NCBI GenBank assembly: GCA_019421385.1
Contig: JAHZFK010000002.1
Coordinates: 41,811 to 93,549, forward strand
Source of the DNA: Clostridiales bacterium
GTDB lineage: Bacteria > Bacillota > Clostridia > Oscillospirales > Butyricicoccaceae
Length of the DNA: 51,739 nt
Direction of reading: 5' to 3'
Made by a program: the position numbers and the translations under genes. Shown one piece after another: positions 22,993 to 31,864 of this stretch. Below the pieces are notes generated by a model, which was given only the letters and a program-made list of their open reading frames with translations, searched no databases and was not told the DNA's origin. How positions within the stretch are numbered: the stretch's first letter is position 1; each line of letters starts with the position of its first letter.

Positions 22993-24255
22993 ATGGGTAT
23001 GACAATGACGCAAAAAATCCTCGCAAAACATGCGGGGCTGGACAGCGTTTGTGCGGGTCAGCTGATCGAGGCGAACGTCGATCTGACGCTCGCCAACGAT
23101 ATCACCGGGCCGGTCGCCATCCGTGAGATGGAGAAGGCAGACTTTGATAAGGTGTTTGATAACACCAAAATCGCGCTGGTGATGGATCATTTTGCACCGA
23201 ATAAGGATATCAAATCGGCGGAGCAGTGCCTCGAATGCCGCGAATTTGCCAAAAAGCACGGCATCGTTAACTTTTATGATGTCGGTACCATGGGCATCGA
23301 ACATGCGCTGCTGCCGGAAAAAGGTCTGACCGCTCCGGGCGAGCTGATCATCGGCGCGGACAGCCACACCTGCACCTACGGCGCGCTCGGCGCGTTTTCG
23401 ACCGGCGTTGGTTCGACCGATCTTGCTGCCGGCATGGCGACCGGCAAGGCGTGGTTCAAGGTGCCCAGCGCAATCAAGTTTGTGCTGAAGGGGCAGCTCC
23501 GTCCGTGGGTGTCCGGCAAGGACGTCATTCTGCACATCATCGGCAAAATCGGTGTGGATGGCGCACTGTATCAGTCGATGGAGTTCGTCGGCGAGGGCGT
23601 TTCCTCCCTGTCGATGGACGACCGCTTCACGATCTGCAACATGGCGATCGAAGCGGGCGCGAAAAACGGTATTTTCCCGGTGGACGAAAAGACCACGACT
23701 TACATCAAAGGCCGCGTTAACCGTGATATTACGGTATTTGAGGCGGATGAGGATGCAGAGTATGAGCAGGTCATCGAAATTGACTTGTCTGCGCTGGGTC
23801 TGACAGTCGCTTGCCCGCATCTGCCGGAAAATACCAAGGCGATTGACGAACTGGGTCATATTGAAGTGCAGCAATCGGTCATCGGTTCGTGCACCAACGG
23901 CCGTATCGACGATATGCGCGTCGCGGCTGAGATTCTCAAGGGCCGCAAGGTCAACCCGAACGTTCGCACTATCGTCATTCCTGCTACGCAGGAAGTGTAC
24001 CTCCAGTGCATCGAGGAGGGTCTGACCAAAATCTTCATTCAAGCGGGCGCGATCGTTTCCACCCCGACCTGTGGACCGTGCTTGGGCGGCCACATGGGTA
24101 TTCTGGCGCATGGAGAAAAGTCGATTTCGACGACCAATCGTAACTTTGTCGGCCGTATGGGTCACATTTCCTCGGAAATCTATCTGGCCAGCCCGGCGGT
24201 AGCTGCGGCAAGCGCGGTTGCGGGTTATATCTGCGCGCCGGACGAGCTGAAGTAA
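22993..24255 (+). CDS. leuC: 3-isopropylmalate dehydratase large subunit
   Basis: 420 residues, the shorter bacterial/archaeal LeuC type. It isomerises 2- to 3-isopropylmalate together with LeuD. Cysteines for the 4Fe-4S cluster are in IGSCTNGRIDD and TPTCGPCLGGH; GADSHTCTYGALGAF and GSTDLAAGMATG are family signatures. The start at 22993 has AGGAGG about 11 nt upstream. The leuD start lies 16 nt downstream. Confidence 0.97.
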   Translation: MGMTMTQKILAKHAGLDSVCAGQLIEANVDLTLANDITGPVAIREMEKADFDKVFDNTKIALVMDHFAPNKDIKSAEQCLECREFAKKHGIVNFYDVGTMGIEHALLPEKGLTAPGELIIGADSHTCTYGALGAFSTGVGSTDLAAGMATGKAWFKVPSAIKFVLKGQLRPWVSGKDVILHIIGKIGVDGALYQSMEFVGEGVSSLSMDDRFTICNMAIEAGAKNGIFPVDEKTTTYIKGRVNRDITVFEADEDAEYEQVIEIDLSALGLTVACPHLPENTKAIDELGHIEVQQSVIGSCTNGRIDDMRVAAEILKGRKVNPNVRTIVIPATQEVYLQCIEEGLTKIFIQAGAIVSTPTCGPCLGGHMGILAHGEKSISTTNRNFVGRMGHISSEIYLASPAVAAASAVAGYICAPDELK

Positions 24256-24271
24256 GGGAGGAAACAGTACC

Positions 24272-24763
24272 ATGAATGCAAAAGGCAGAGTTTTCAAATA
24301 TGGGGACAACGTCGATACCGATGTTATTATTCCCGCACGTTACTTAAATATTGCAGATCCCAAGGAGCTGGCAACCCACGCGATGGAGGACATCGATGCG
24401 GAGTTCGTCAAAAAGATGCAGCCGGGCGATATCGTTGTGGCAACGCGCAATTTCGGCTGCGGCTCTTCGCGTGAGCATGCGCCGCTGGTGCTCAAGGAAA
24501 ACGGCGTTTCCTGCGTCATTGCGGCGTCGTTTGCACGCATCTTCTACCGCAACGCGATCAATATCGGTTTGCCGATTTTGGAATGTGAAGCAGCGGCAAA
24601 CGGCATCGAGGACGGCGACACGGTTTCGGTCAATTTTGACACCGGCGTCATTACCAACGAAACCAAGGGTGAAACCTATCAGGCGGCAGCGTTCCCGCCG
24701 TTCATTCAGAGCATTATCCAGGCAGGCGGTCTTTTGAAGTCGCTGAAGGAAAGAGGGGAATAA
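24272..24763 (+). CDS. leuD: 3-isopropylmalate dehydratase small subunit
   Basis: 163 residues, the swivel subunit paired with the short-form LeuC. It starts GRVFKYGDNVDTDVIIPARYL and has the substrate loop GCGSSREHAP. GGGAGG precedes the ATG. The leuB start follows 3 nt after the stop, so translation is probably coupled. Confidence 0.97.
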   Translation: MNAKGRVFKYGDNVDTDVIIPARYLNIADPKELATHAMEDIDAEFVKKMQPGDIVVATRNFGCGSSREHAPLVLKENGVSCVIAASFARIFYRNAINIGLPILECEAAANGIEDGDTVSVNFDTGVITNETKGETYQAAAFPPFIQSIIQAGGLLKSLKERGE

Positions 24764-24766
24764 GCG

Positions 24767-25843
24767 ATGCAGTACAATATTGCGGTCGTCAAGGGCGATG
24801 GCATTGGCCCGGAGATCGTCACCGAGGCGATGAAGGTGCTCGATAAGGTCGGTGAGAAGTTCGGCCATCAGTTTAACTATACCGAGGTGCTTGCAGGCGG
24901 CTGCTCGATTGATGTTAATGGCATCCCGCTGACCGAGGAAACCATCGAAATCTGCAAAAATGCAGATTCCGTGCTGCTCGGTGCGGTAGGCGGCCCGAAG
25001 TGGGACGAAGTTCCCTCGGAAAAGCGCCCGGAAAAGGCGCTGCTCGGTCTGCGTTCGGCGCTTGGGCTGTTCGTCAATCTGCGCCCTGCGCAGATGCATA
25101 AAGCGTTGTCGGACGCCTGCCCGATCAAGCCTGAGATCATCGGGGACGGTTTTGACATTCTCGTTTGCCGAGAGCTGACCGGCGACGTTTATTTCGGCAA
25201 GCACTACCGCCGCGAGAGCGAAAAGGGCTGGGGTGAGGTCGGCGCGGATGACATGAACTATTCGGTTTATGAGATTGAGCGTATCGGCCGCCGCGCCTTT
25301 GAAATGGCGATGAAGCGCAATAAGAAGGTTTGCTCGGTCGATAAGGCAAATGTGCTGGAGACCAGCCGCGTTTGGCGCGAGACCATGCACCGCATTAAGG
25401 ATGAATATCCCGAGGTCGAATACTCGGATATGTATGTAGACAACTGTGCAATGCAGCTGGTGCGCAATCCGGGTCAGTTTGACGTGATCGTGACTGGCAA
25501 CCTGTTCGGCGATATCCTATCGGACGAAGCGTCCATGATCACCGGCTCGATCGGTATGCTGCCTTCGGCTTCGATGAATGAGACCGGCAAGGGCATGTAC
25601 GAGCCGATCCACGGCTCTGCGCCCGATATCGCGGGCAAGGGCATCGCCAACCCGATCGCAACCATCCTGTCCTGCGCAATGATGCTGCGCTATTCCTTCG
25701 GCCTGATGGCAGAAGCGGACGCGATCGAAAACGCGGTTGAAAATGTGCTCGATGCGGGTCACCGCACGGCGGATATCGCCGCAAAGGGCGAAAAGGTGCT
25801 TTCCACCAGCGAGATGGGCGAACTCATCCGCGCACAGATTTAA
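24767..25843 (+). CDS. leuB: 3-isopropylmalate dehydrogenase
   Basis: A 358-residue NAD-dependent oxidative decarboxylase, the last enzyme of the operon. It starts NIAVVKGDGIGPEI and has the Arg-rich substrate helix (LGLRSALGLFVNLRPAQ), the Mg-binding NLFGDILSDEAS and the NAD-site GSAPDIAGKGIANP. Rho-independent termination follows at 25853-25887. Confidence 0.97.
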   Translation: MQYNIAVVKGDGIGPEIVTEAMKVLDKVGEKFGHQFNYTEVLAGGCSIDVNGIPLTEETIEICKNADSVLLGAVGGPKWDEVPSEKRPEKALLGLRSALGLFVNLRPAQMHKALSDACPIKPEIIGDGFDILVCRELTGDVYFGKHYRRESEKGWGEVGADDMNYSVYEIERIGRRAFEMAMKRNKKVCSVDKANVLETSRVWRETMHRIKDEYPEVEYSDMYVDNCAMQLVRNPGQFDVIVTGNLFGDILSDEASMITGSIGMLPSASMNETGKGMYEPIHGSAPDIAGKGIANPIATILSCAMMLRYSFGLMAEADAIENAVENVLDAGHRTADIAAKGEKVLSTSEMGELIRAQI

Positions 25844-25852
25844 GAGATGCAT

Positions 25853-25887
25853 AAGGGGACGCAGCTTTCTGCTGCGTCCCCTTTTTA
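25853..25887 (+). terminator. Terminator of the leu operon
   Basis: A 13-bp stem (25853-25865 with 25871-25883), loop TTTCT and a T-run, 10 nt past leuB. Confidence 0.9.
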
Positions 25888-25912
25888 GACTGTGACAAAA
25901 AGAAGAAAATGT

Positions 25913-25945
25913 GCAAGAAGTCAGGCGAAACACCGGACTTCTTGC
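25913..25945. repeat. Inverted repeat upstream of the tagA-like promoter
   Basis: A perfect 10-bp inverted repeat (25913-25922 with 25936-25945) with a 13-nt interior, about 40 bp upstream of the -35 box at 25984. No T-run follows, so it is not an obvious terminator; it may be a regulator site. Confidence 0.4.
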
Positions 25946-25983
25946 CGGTATTTGTGCCAAAAAGAGATTTGGTATGCATAGAC

Positions 25984-26012
25984 TTGAGATTTTGCAGAGA
26001 CTGCTGTATAAT
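25984..26012 (+). promoter_or_regulatory. Promoter of the TagA-like gene
   Basis: TTGAGA (25984-25989), 17-nt spacer, perfect TATAAT (26007-26012), about 60 nt before the start. Confidence 0.75.
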
Positions 26013-26072
26013 AAGATAGATTTTGAGTACCCACAGTTCTATTATGACAATAAAGAATGCAGGAGATAGAAA

Positions 26073-26810
26073 ATGAAAACCGCTTCAATTTTGGGCGTGC
26101 ATTTCCATGCGGTGACAATGCAGCAGGCTGTTGATGTGGCGATGAGCCGCATCCGCGCAAGACAGAAGGGCTATGTGGTAACGCCAAATCCCGAAATCGT
26201 TGATCTCTGCTGTAGGGACAGAGAATATATGGGCATTGTCAACCGTGCGGCGCTCGTTCTGCCGGACGGTATCGGCATCATTTATGCAGCAAAAATCCTA
26301 GGTGAAGAGCTTTGCGGCAAGGTCGCAGGCATTGAGTTTGCCGAAAATCTGGTTGCGGCTATGGCCAAAGAGAACATGCGGCTGTTCTTGCTCGGGGCAA
26401 AGCCGGGCGTTGCTGAAAAAGCCGGGGAAAATCTGTGCAAAAAATATCCGGGGCTGGTGCTGGCTGGCACACAGGATGGTTATTTCACCGATCCACAGAC
26501 GGCGGTGGATGCGATCAACGCCTGCGGCGGCGCAGACGTAGTATTTGTCTGCCTTGGTGCACCCAAGCAGGAACGGTTCATGGCAAACTATATGGATGAG
26601 ATCCATGCGAGCCTGTTTTGCGGACTAGGCGGATCGCTGGATGTTTTTGCGGGTGTTGCCAAACGTGCACCGAAAATCTTCATCAAGCTGGGGTTGGAAT
26701 GGTTTTACCGGCTGCTTTGTCAACCCAGCCGTATCGGACGCATGATGAAGCTGCCTAAATTTTTGCTGATCGTCATTCGGGAGCGGCTGTTCGGCGGCAA
26801 ACGGAAATAA
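26073..26810 (+). CDS. WecG/TagA/CpsF-family glycosyltransferase
   Basis: 245 residues. Family motifs are VTPNPEIVDL, VLPDGIGIIYAAKI, FLLGAKPGVAEKA, CLGAPKQERFM, GLGGSLDVFAG and the C-terminal GLEWFYRLLCQPSR with a basic tail. Members such as TagA add N-acetylmannosamine to lipid-linked GlcNAc at the start of wall teichoic acid synthesis; the sugar used here is not shown by the sequence. It acts at the inner face of the membrane. AGGAGAT precedes the ATG, and it has its own promoter. Confidence 0.9.
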   Translation: MKTASILGVHFHAVTMQQAVDVAMSRIRARQKGYVVTPNPEIVDLCCRDREYMGIVNRAALVLPDGIGIIYAAKILGEELCGKVAGIEFAENLVAAMAKENMRLFLLGAKPGVAEKAGENLCKKYPGLVLAGTQDGYFTDPQTAVDAINACGGADVVFVCLGAPKQERFMANYMDEIHASLFCGLGGSLDVFAGVAKRAPKIFIKLGLEWFYRLLCQPSRIGRMMKLPKFLLIVIRERLFGGKRK

Positions 26811-26964
26811 GGCAGGGGATGCGCTCAGCCGATAAGGCTTTGCGATAAAACCCGGAAAATATGGGAAAAATGGGTCTGTAGGACAGAAAGAAAATGCAAA
26901 CGAACCGGGAAACCGGGTGCGGGCGACGGGGGATCGCCGCGATAATAAAGGAAAAGGATTGTTT

Positions 26965-27879
26965 ATGTTACCATTTCGAGAAATCACATTGGAGGACAAG
27001 CAGGCGGTAGAGGCATGTGGTTCGCACTATTATTATCATCTGTGCGAACGCTGTTTCGTGGATTTATTTATGTGGCGCAGCCACTATAACACGCAAATTT
27101 GTTTTCGGGACGGCTTTCTGCTGGTCAAGATGACGCCGCTGGACGGCGGTCACGACTGTTATCTTGCTCCCATAGGCGAGGGCGATCTGGGCGATGCGCT
27201 TGATGCACTCGAGCAGGATGCCGCCGAGCGCGGCGTCCCGTTCGTGGTCGTGTCGGTGGCAGAGCCGATGATCGAACGCATCGAGGCGGTACGGCCGGGC
27301 AAATTTGTCTTTTCGCATGATAATGAGGACGGCGACGATTATATTTATCTGGCGGAAAAGCTGCGCACGTTGTCGGGTAAAAAACTGCAAAGCAAGCGTA
27401 ATCTGGTCAACCGGTTTCAGGCGGCATATGAGGGCCGCTGGAGCTATGAGGATATGACGCGTGATAACATCAAGGATGCGTTTGGGTATCATATCCGCTG
27501 GTGCAACCAGAACGGCTGTGCGCAGAGCCGGGATTTTCAGGGCGAGACCTGCGCAATCGTGCAGGCGCTGCACAACTTTGACGCACTCGAACTGCGGGGC
27601 GGCGTACTGCGGCTGGATGGCGAGGTGATCGCCTTCACGTTTGGCTGCAAGGCGGAGCCGGATATGTATGTGGTGCAGATCGAAAAAGCCGATCACACCA
27701 TCCCCGGCGCGTATCAGATGATCAACCAGCAGTTCGTTTTGCGGAACTGTGATGACGTGCAGTACGTCAATAGAGAGGAAGATCTTGGTCTGGAGGGTCT
27801 GCGCAAGGCGAAAAAGTCGTATTATCCGGTCATGCGCGGCGTGAAATACACCGCGGTGCCGAAGGAGCCGCAGGCATGA
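26965..27879 (+). CDS. DUF2156 (phosphatidylglycerol lysyltransferase C-terminal-like) protein
   Basis: 304 residues, soluble, beginning MLPFREITLEDKQAVEACGS, with two GNAT-like halves. YYYHLCERCFVDLFMW near the N-terminus and KKLQSKRNLVNRFQAAYE in the middle are typical of stand-alone DUF2156 proteins related to the catalytic domain of MprF. It lacks MprF's membrane part, so lipid modification is not certain; a tRNA-dependent aminoacyl transfer is a reasonable guess. The start at 26965 is preceded by AAAGGA; an upstream in-frame ATG at 26917 has no good site. It overlaps the GNAT gene by 4 nt. The gap 26811-26964 shows no clear promoter or terminator. Confidence 0.8.
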   Translation: MLPFREITLEDKQAVEACGSHYYYHLCERCFVDLFMWRSHYNTQICFRDGFLLVKMTPLDGGHDCYLAPIGEGDLGDALDALEQDAAERGVPFVVVSVAEPMIERIEAVRPGKFVFSHDNEDGDDYIYLAEKLRTLSGKKLQSKRNLVNRFQAAYEGRWSYEDMTRDNIKDAFGYHIRWCNQNGCAQSRDFQGETCAIVQALHNFDALELRGGVLRLDGEVIAFTFGCKAEPDMYVVQIEKADHTIPGAYQMINQQFVLRNCDDVQYVNREEDLGLEGLRKAKKSYYPVMRGVKYTAVPKEPQA

Positions 27880-28673
27880 TCCGGTGGGCACAGCCGCAGG
27901 ATATACCGGTCATCCGGCAACTTTGGGAAACCTGTTTCCCGGATGAGGGCGGTTTTAACGATTATTTTTTTGCGCACTTCTTCGACTGCGGCACGGTGCT
28001 GCTCAGTGAGGAGCAGGGCACGCTGTGCGCGATGGTGCAAATGCTGCCGTATCGGTTGCTGACTGGCGGCGGCGAACAGGAAATCACCTATATTTACGGC
28101 GCGTGCGCCGATCCGACACACCGCCGCAAGGGCCATATGGCGCGTCTGCTCGAGGCATCCTTTGAGATCGACCGGGATCAGGGCAGAGCGGCTTCGACGC
28201 TCATCCCTGCAGAGCCGTGGCTGTTTGATTTTTACCGGCCGTTCGGCTATGAGCCGTTTTTCTATGTGGAAAAGCGTGAAATCGTGCGAACAGAGGACGG
28301 TGAAGCACCGCGGCGGCTGACGCGGGCGGATGTGCCGCAGATGGCGGTGCTGTATGACCGTTTGGCGACGGATTGCCGCATTGTGCGCGACGAAGCATAC
28401 TGGTGCGCACAGATCGATATGTTTGACGCGCTGGGCGCTGGTGTGTTCGGCGGGTTTACGGGGGATACCCTCGTGGCCTATGCATTTTGCTGGACGGATA
28501 GCGTGCAGGAGGCGTTTGGCTTGACGGAGGTGCGTGAGCAAGGGCTGCTTGCGGCGCTCGGTCTGGCACAATGCACGGTGACCGGCTGCGGCGCGCAGAC
28601 TGCGCTCGGCTGCATCAAATGGTATGGAGAGCGGGAGGATTCCCGCGGATATATGAATTTAATGCTGAACTGA
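27876..28673 (+). CDS. GNAT-family N-acetyltransferase
   Basis: 265 residues. The acetyl-CoA loop reads ADPTHRRKGHMARLLEASF (R/Q-x-x-G-x-G/A pattern), preceded by beta strands typical of GNATs, and the domain is followed by about 120 less conserved residues, an Eis-like arrangement. The substrate is unknown. ATG overlaps the stop of the DUF2156 gene (ATGA), so the two are coupled; both may modify amino groups. Confidence 0.82.
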   Translation: MIRWAQPQDIPVIRQLWETCFPDEGGFNDYFFAHFFDCGTVLLSEEQGTLCAMVQMLPYRLLTGGGEQEITYIYGACADPTHRRKGHMARLLEASFEIDRDQGRAASTLIPAEPWLFDFYRPFGYEPFFYVEKREIVRTEDGEAPRRLTRADVPQMAVLYDRLATDCRIVRDEAYWCAQIDMFDALGAGVFGGFTGDTLVAYAFCWTDSVQEAFGLTEVREQGLLAALGLAQCTVTGCGAQTALGCIKWYGEREDSRGYMNLMLN

Positions 28674-28688
28674 AAGGTGTGACAAGAG

Positions 28689-29240
28689 ATGGTATATGTA
28701 CTGTTAGCAGAGGGATTTGAAGAGACAGAAGCCATTACGCCGGCCGATCTGCTGCGCCGCGCAGGCGTCGAGGTCAAGCTGGTGGGTGTGACGGGCGAGC
28801 TGGTGCACGGCTCGCACGGCATCGGCATCCAGACCGACCTGCCTATGGATCAGGCGGATTGGGATAACGCGGATATGGTGGTGCTGCCGGGCGGTATGCC
28901 GGGCACGAAGAATCTATACGCAGATGAGCGCGTGACGAACGCGGTGCGCAAGTGCTATGACGAAGGCAAATATGTTACTGCGATCTGTGCTGCACCGTCC
29001 ATCATCCTGGGCGGCATGGGTCTGCTCAAGGGTCGTAAGGCCACCTGCTATCCGGGTATGGAGAATGGCATGACGGGAGCGACTCCGCTGAAGCGCACCT
29101 GCGTGGTGGACGGTCGCATCATCACCGCCTGCGGCGTAGGCGGTGCGCTCGATTTCGGCTGTGCGCTGGTGTCCGCGCTGCGCGGCGAGGAGCAGGCGCG
29201 CCGGATCGCCGCCGAAGTTGTGCACCATGTCGAACGATAA
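28689..29240 (+). CDS. DJ-1/PfpI-family protein
   Basis: 183 residues of the DJ-1/YajL type. The nucleophile is C100 in VTAICAAPSIIL, and the partner Glu is E14 in EGFEETEAITPADLLRRAG. VVLPGGMPGTKNL is the usual oxyanion-side loop. The family has been assigned glyoxalase, deglycase or chaperone activities; the real substrate is unsettled. It overlaps the MTHFS gene by 14 nt. Confidence 0.92.
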   Translation: MVYVLLAEGFEETEAITPADLLRRAGVEVKLVGVTGELVHGSHGIGIQTDLPMDQADWDNADMVVLPGGMPGTKNLYADERVTNAVRKCYDEGKYVTAICAAPSIILGGMGLLKGRKATCYPGMENGMTGATPLKRTCVVDGRIITACGVGGALDFGCALVSALRGEEQARRIAAEVVHHVER

Positions 29241-29796
29241 GAAGACACTGCGTCGCAAATTTCTTTCCGAACGTGCTGCGCAGGATGCGACGGAGAAGCA
29301 GTCTGCCGACAGACAGATCGCTGCCCATGTGCTGGAGCATGAAAGCTATCGCCGCGCCGGATGCGTTTTTGTCTATGTGTCCACCCCGCAGGAGATCGAC
29401 ACCCGCGCATTGCTGCGCGCAGCGCTCTCGGCGGGGAAAACCGTCTGCGTTCCGCTTTGCGGCGCAGCGAGAGAAATGACCGCGCGGCAGATCACCTCGC
29501 TTGACGAGCTGCGGCCGGGCGCGCACGGGATCGAAGAACCGTCTGCCGCTGCACGGGAGATTCTGCCGGATGCGATCGATCTGGTGCTGGTTCCGGCGCT
29601 TGCCTGCGACAAGCAGGGCTACCGTTTGGGGTATGGCGGCGGATACTATGACCGCTTCCTCTGCCGGACGGGAGCCGTCCGCATGGCGCTTTGCGCCGAA
29701 AAGCGTCTGGTGGAAAGTCTGCCGCATACTGCCCTCGATCAAAAATGTCATTGGATCCTGACGGAAAGGCAGGTGCTGCGCACGGATGAAGAATAA
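29227..29796 (+). CDS. 5-formyltetrahydrofolate cyclo-ligase
   Basis: 189 residues. It begins MSNDKKTLRRKFLSERAA, with the ATP-binding RRKFL segment, and ends with the hallmark LGYGGGYYDRFL. It converts 5-formyl-THF to 5,10-methenyl-THF using ATP. ATG at 29227 lies inside the end of the DJ-1 gene; it matches the usual family start, and a longer in-frame start would extend deep into that gene. It overlaps the next gene by 11 nt. Confidence 0.95.
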   Translation: MSNDKKTLRRKFLSERAAQDATEKQSADRQIAAHVLEHESYRRAGCVFVYVSTPQEIDTRALLRAALSAGKTVCVPLCGAAREMTARQITSLDELRPGAHGIEEPSAAAREILPDAIDLVLVPALACDKQGYRLGYGGGYYDRFLCRTGAVRMALCAEKRLVESLPHTALDQKCHWILTERQVLRTDEE

Positions 29797-30676
29797 CAAA
29801 ATCGCGTTGCTGCCCGGCCTTTCCCTGTTTCTGTGTTTTTGCCTGCTGACAGGCACCGGAAAGCTGGCGGGACACTTCGGCGGCAGTGCGCCGCTCATTG
29901 CGCTGGCGGAATTTATTTCGTTTGCGCTGCCGTTGGTTCTTCTGGTGTTTTCCATGCGGGATCAGAAGAAGCTGCGCAAACGGCTGCAGCCGCGCCGTAT
30001 GCGCAAGGGGATACTGGGGCTGACGGTCCGGCTGGGTGTTACCGTGGCGTTGCTCTCGCTGTTCCTGAATTTGCTGGTTTATCACTTGGCAGGTCTGGTT
30101 GGTGCAGACTTGACGGCGACGCCGCTGGATGCGCCGCAGTCGGGGCTGAGTATGTCCGCCCGCTTTTTCATCATTGTGGTTCTTTCGTCTGTGATGGAAG
30201 AGGTGTATTTACGCGGTACATTGTTTACCGTGCATGAGGAAAGCGTCGGCACTTCTGCCTGCCTGATTTTCAGCGGTTTGGCGTTTGCCATGCTGCACGG
30301 CAGTATGATGAATTTCGCAGGTCCGTTTCTGGCGGGTATCGCCTATGCATATCTGACCTATGTATCCGGCAGCGTCTGGCCTGCGGTCTTGGCGCATGGC
30401 GTAAATAATCTGTATTATGTGTTTGTGCTTTGGATCACGGATACTTATGCGGCTTTTGGTATATGGAGCTATTTCGCGGCGATCAATGCGCTTGTGCTGC
30501 TGTTTTTCCTCTATTTGACGCTGCGTGAACTGGAAACGCTGCTGACCAGAGGCTGCATTCCTCATTTTGAAAAAAGCGCCGGTTTATATGACCTGTGGTT
30601 GCTGGTGCGCAATCCCGGTATGCTGACTTTTTTCCTTGCTTTTATCGCAAAGCTGATTGTAAACCGGGTGTTTTAA
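29786..30676 (+). CDS. CPBP-family intramembrane metalloprotease
   Basis: 296 residues with about seven or eight hydrophobic segments. It carries the CPBP (CAAX/Abi) motifs: EEVYLRG with the catalytic Glu pair, FAMLHG with a metal-binding His, and AHGVNNL with the second His. Bacterial members are membrane proteases or peptide-processing enzymes; this one's target is unknown. The start lies inside the MTHFS gene, suggesting coupling. Confidence 0.9.
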   Translation: MKNNKIALLPGLSLFLCFCLLTGTGKLAGHFGGSAPLIALAEFISFALPLVLLVFSMRDQKKLRKRLQPRRMRKGILGLTVRLGVTVALLSLFLNLLVYHLAGLVGADLTATPLDAPQSGLSMSARFFIIVVLSSVMEEVYLRGTLFTVHEESVGTSACLIFSGLAFAMLHGSMMNFAGPFLAGIAYAYLTYVSGSVWPAVLAHGVNNLYYVFVLWITDTYAAFGIWSYFAAINALVLLFFLYLTLRELETLLTRGCIPHFEKSAGLYDLWLLVRNPGMLTFFLAFIAKLIVNRVF

Positions 30677-30706
30677 CGGAAAACAGAAAAATATTGAGGT
30701 GAGACA

Positions 30707-31864
30707 ATGGATAATAATTTCAATCAGGAAACACAGCGTATCCCGCAGCCGCAAGAGCAGCACCGCCGCCGCAGCCGCCGACAGATGAACGGCGGATGCG
30801 CAGGGACGGTGGTGTATGTCATTGCCGTGCTGGGTATTTCGATCATTTTGTCGCTGGCGGCGATTTTTGTTGCCAATGATGTGTTCGCGTTTGTCAAGGA
30901 GAATGCGGTCAAGGAGATCACGGTTTCGGAAAATACCGACCTGATTTCGCTGGCAAAGCAGCTGGATGATGAGGGCGTCATCAATTATGGCACCATTTTC
31001 AAGCTGTATGTCCGCATCAAGGGAGACAATCAGGGCGTGCTGGCAGGCTCGTACTCGCTCAACCCCAATATGGACTACGGTCAGATCATTGATACGCTGG
31101 TCAACGCATCGAGCCAGGAGACCATGAAAATCACGGTTCCGGAGGGTTACTCGGTCGCACAGATCAAGCAGCTGCTGCTTGATGAGCATGTTTGTACGGA
31201 GGATGCGCTCAATGAAGCGCTGAACGAATATCCGTTCAAGCATACGTTCCTGAAGGATGAGCTGCCGGCAACCGAAGGCTGGCTGGAAGGGTATCTGTTC
31301 CCGGATACCTATGAGATCTATAAGGGCAATGCGACGGTGGTTGACACCATCAATAAGATGCTCAACAACTTTGAGACTAAATACGACGCGGATATTCAGG
31401 CCGGTGCGGAAAGCCTTGGCCGGTCTATGCACGATATCGTGACGATTGCATCGCTGGTCGAGCGCGAGGCGCAGGCGGACAGCGAGCGCGCGACGATTGC
31501 CGGCGTTATCTATAACCGCTTGAATAACTCGAGCGAGTTCCCGTATCTGCAGGTGGACGCGTCTGTCCTGTACGGCCTTGGCCGGACAAGCGGTACGCTC
31601 AGCGAAGCGGATTTGGCATCCGATACACCGTACAACCTGTACACCAAGCAGGGCCTGCCGCCCGGACCGATCTGCAATCCGGGTTACGCTTCCCTGTATG
31701 CAGCATCACATCCGGAGCAGCACAACTATTATTACTATGTCGCTATGCCGGACGGTACGCACCTGTTCGCCAACAGCTATGCAGAGCATGAAGCGAACAT
31801 TGCCAAATCCAACGCAGCACAGGCTGCCGCGGCGGCCGCAAATGCGGAGGGCAGCGGTGAATAA
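30707..31864 (+). CDS. mltG: Endolytic murein transglycosylase
   Basis: 385 residues: a basic, Gln/Arg-rich cytoplasmic N-terminus (1-30), one membrane span (about 36-60), a LysM-like region and the YceG/MltG domain. Signatures are EGWLEGYLFPDTYEI, the catalytic Glu in IASLVEREAQ, IAGVIYNRLN and the C-terminal QGLPPGPICNPG with FANSYAEHEAN. It cuts nascent glycan strands to set their length. The C-terminus ends in an Ala-rich tail. The U32 gene starts within its last codons. Confidence 0.95.
   Translation: MDNNFNQETQRIPQPQEQHRRRSRRQMNGGCAGTVVYVIAVLGISIILSLAAIFVANDVFAFVKENAVKEITVSENTDLISLAKQLDDEGVINYGTIFKLYVRIKGDNQGVLAGSYSLNPNMDYGQIIDTLVNASSQETMKITVPEGYSVAQIKQLLLDEHVCTEDALNEALNEYPFKHTFLKDELPATEGWLEGYLFPDTYEIYKGNATVVDTINKMLNNFETKYDADIQAGAESLGRSMHDIVTIASLVEREAQADSERATIAGVIYNRLNNSSEFPYLQVDASVLYGLGRTSGTLSEADLASDTPYNLYTKQGLPPGPICNPGYASLYAASHPEQHNYYYYVAMPDGTHLFANSYAEHEANIAKSNAAQAAAAAANAEGSGE

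Noticed and set aside
21436..24309. A 957-codon open frame antisense to leuA and leuC
   Set aside because: It is a shadow of the strongly GC-biased codon use of two certain genes, has no recognisable domains, and has no ribosome site at a sensible start.
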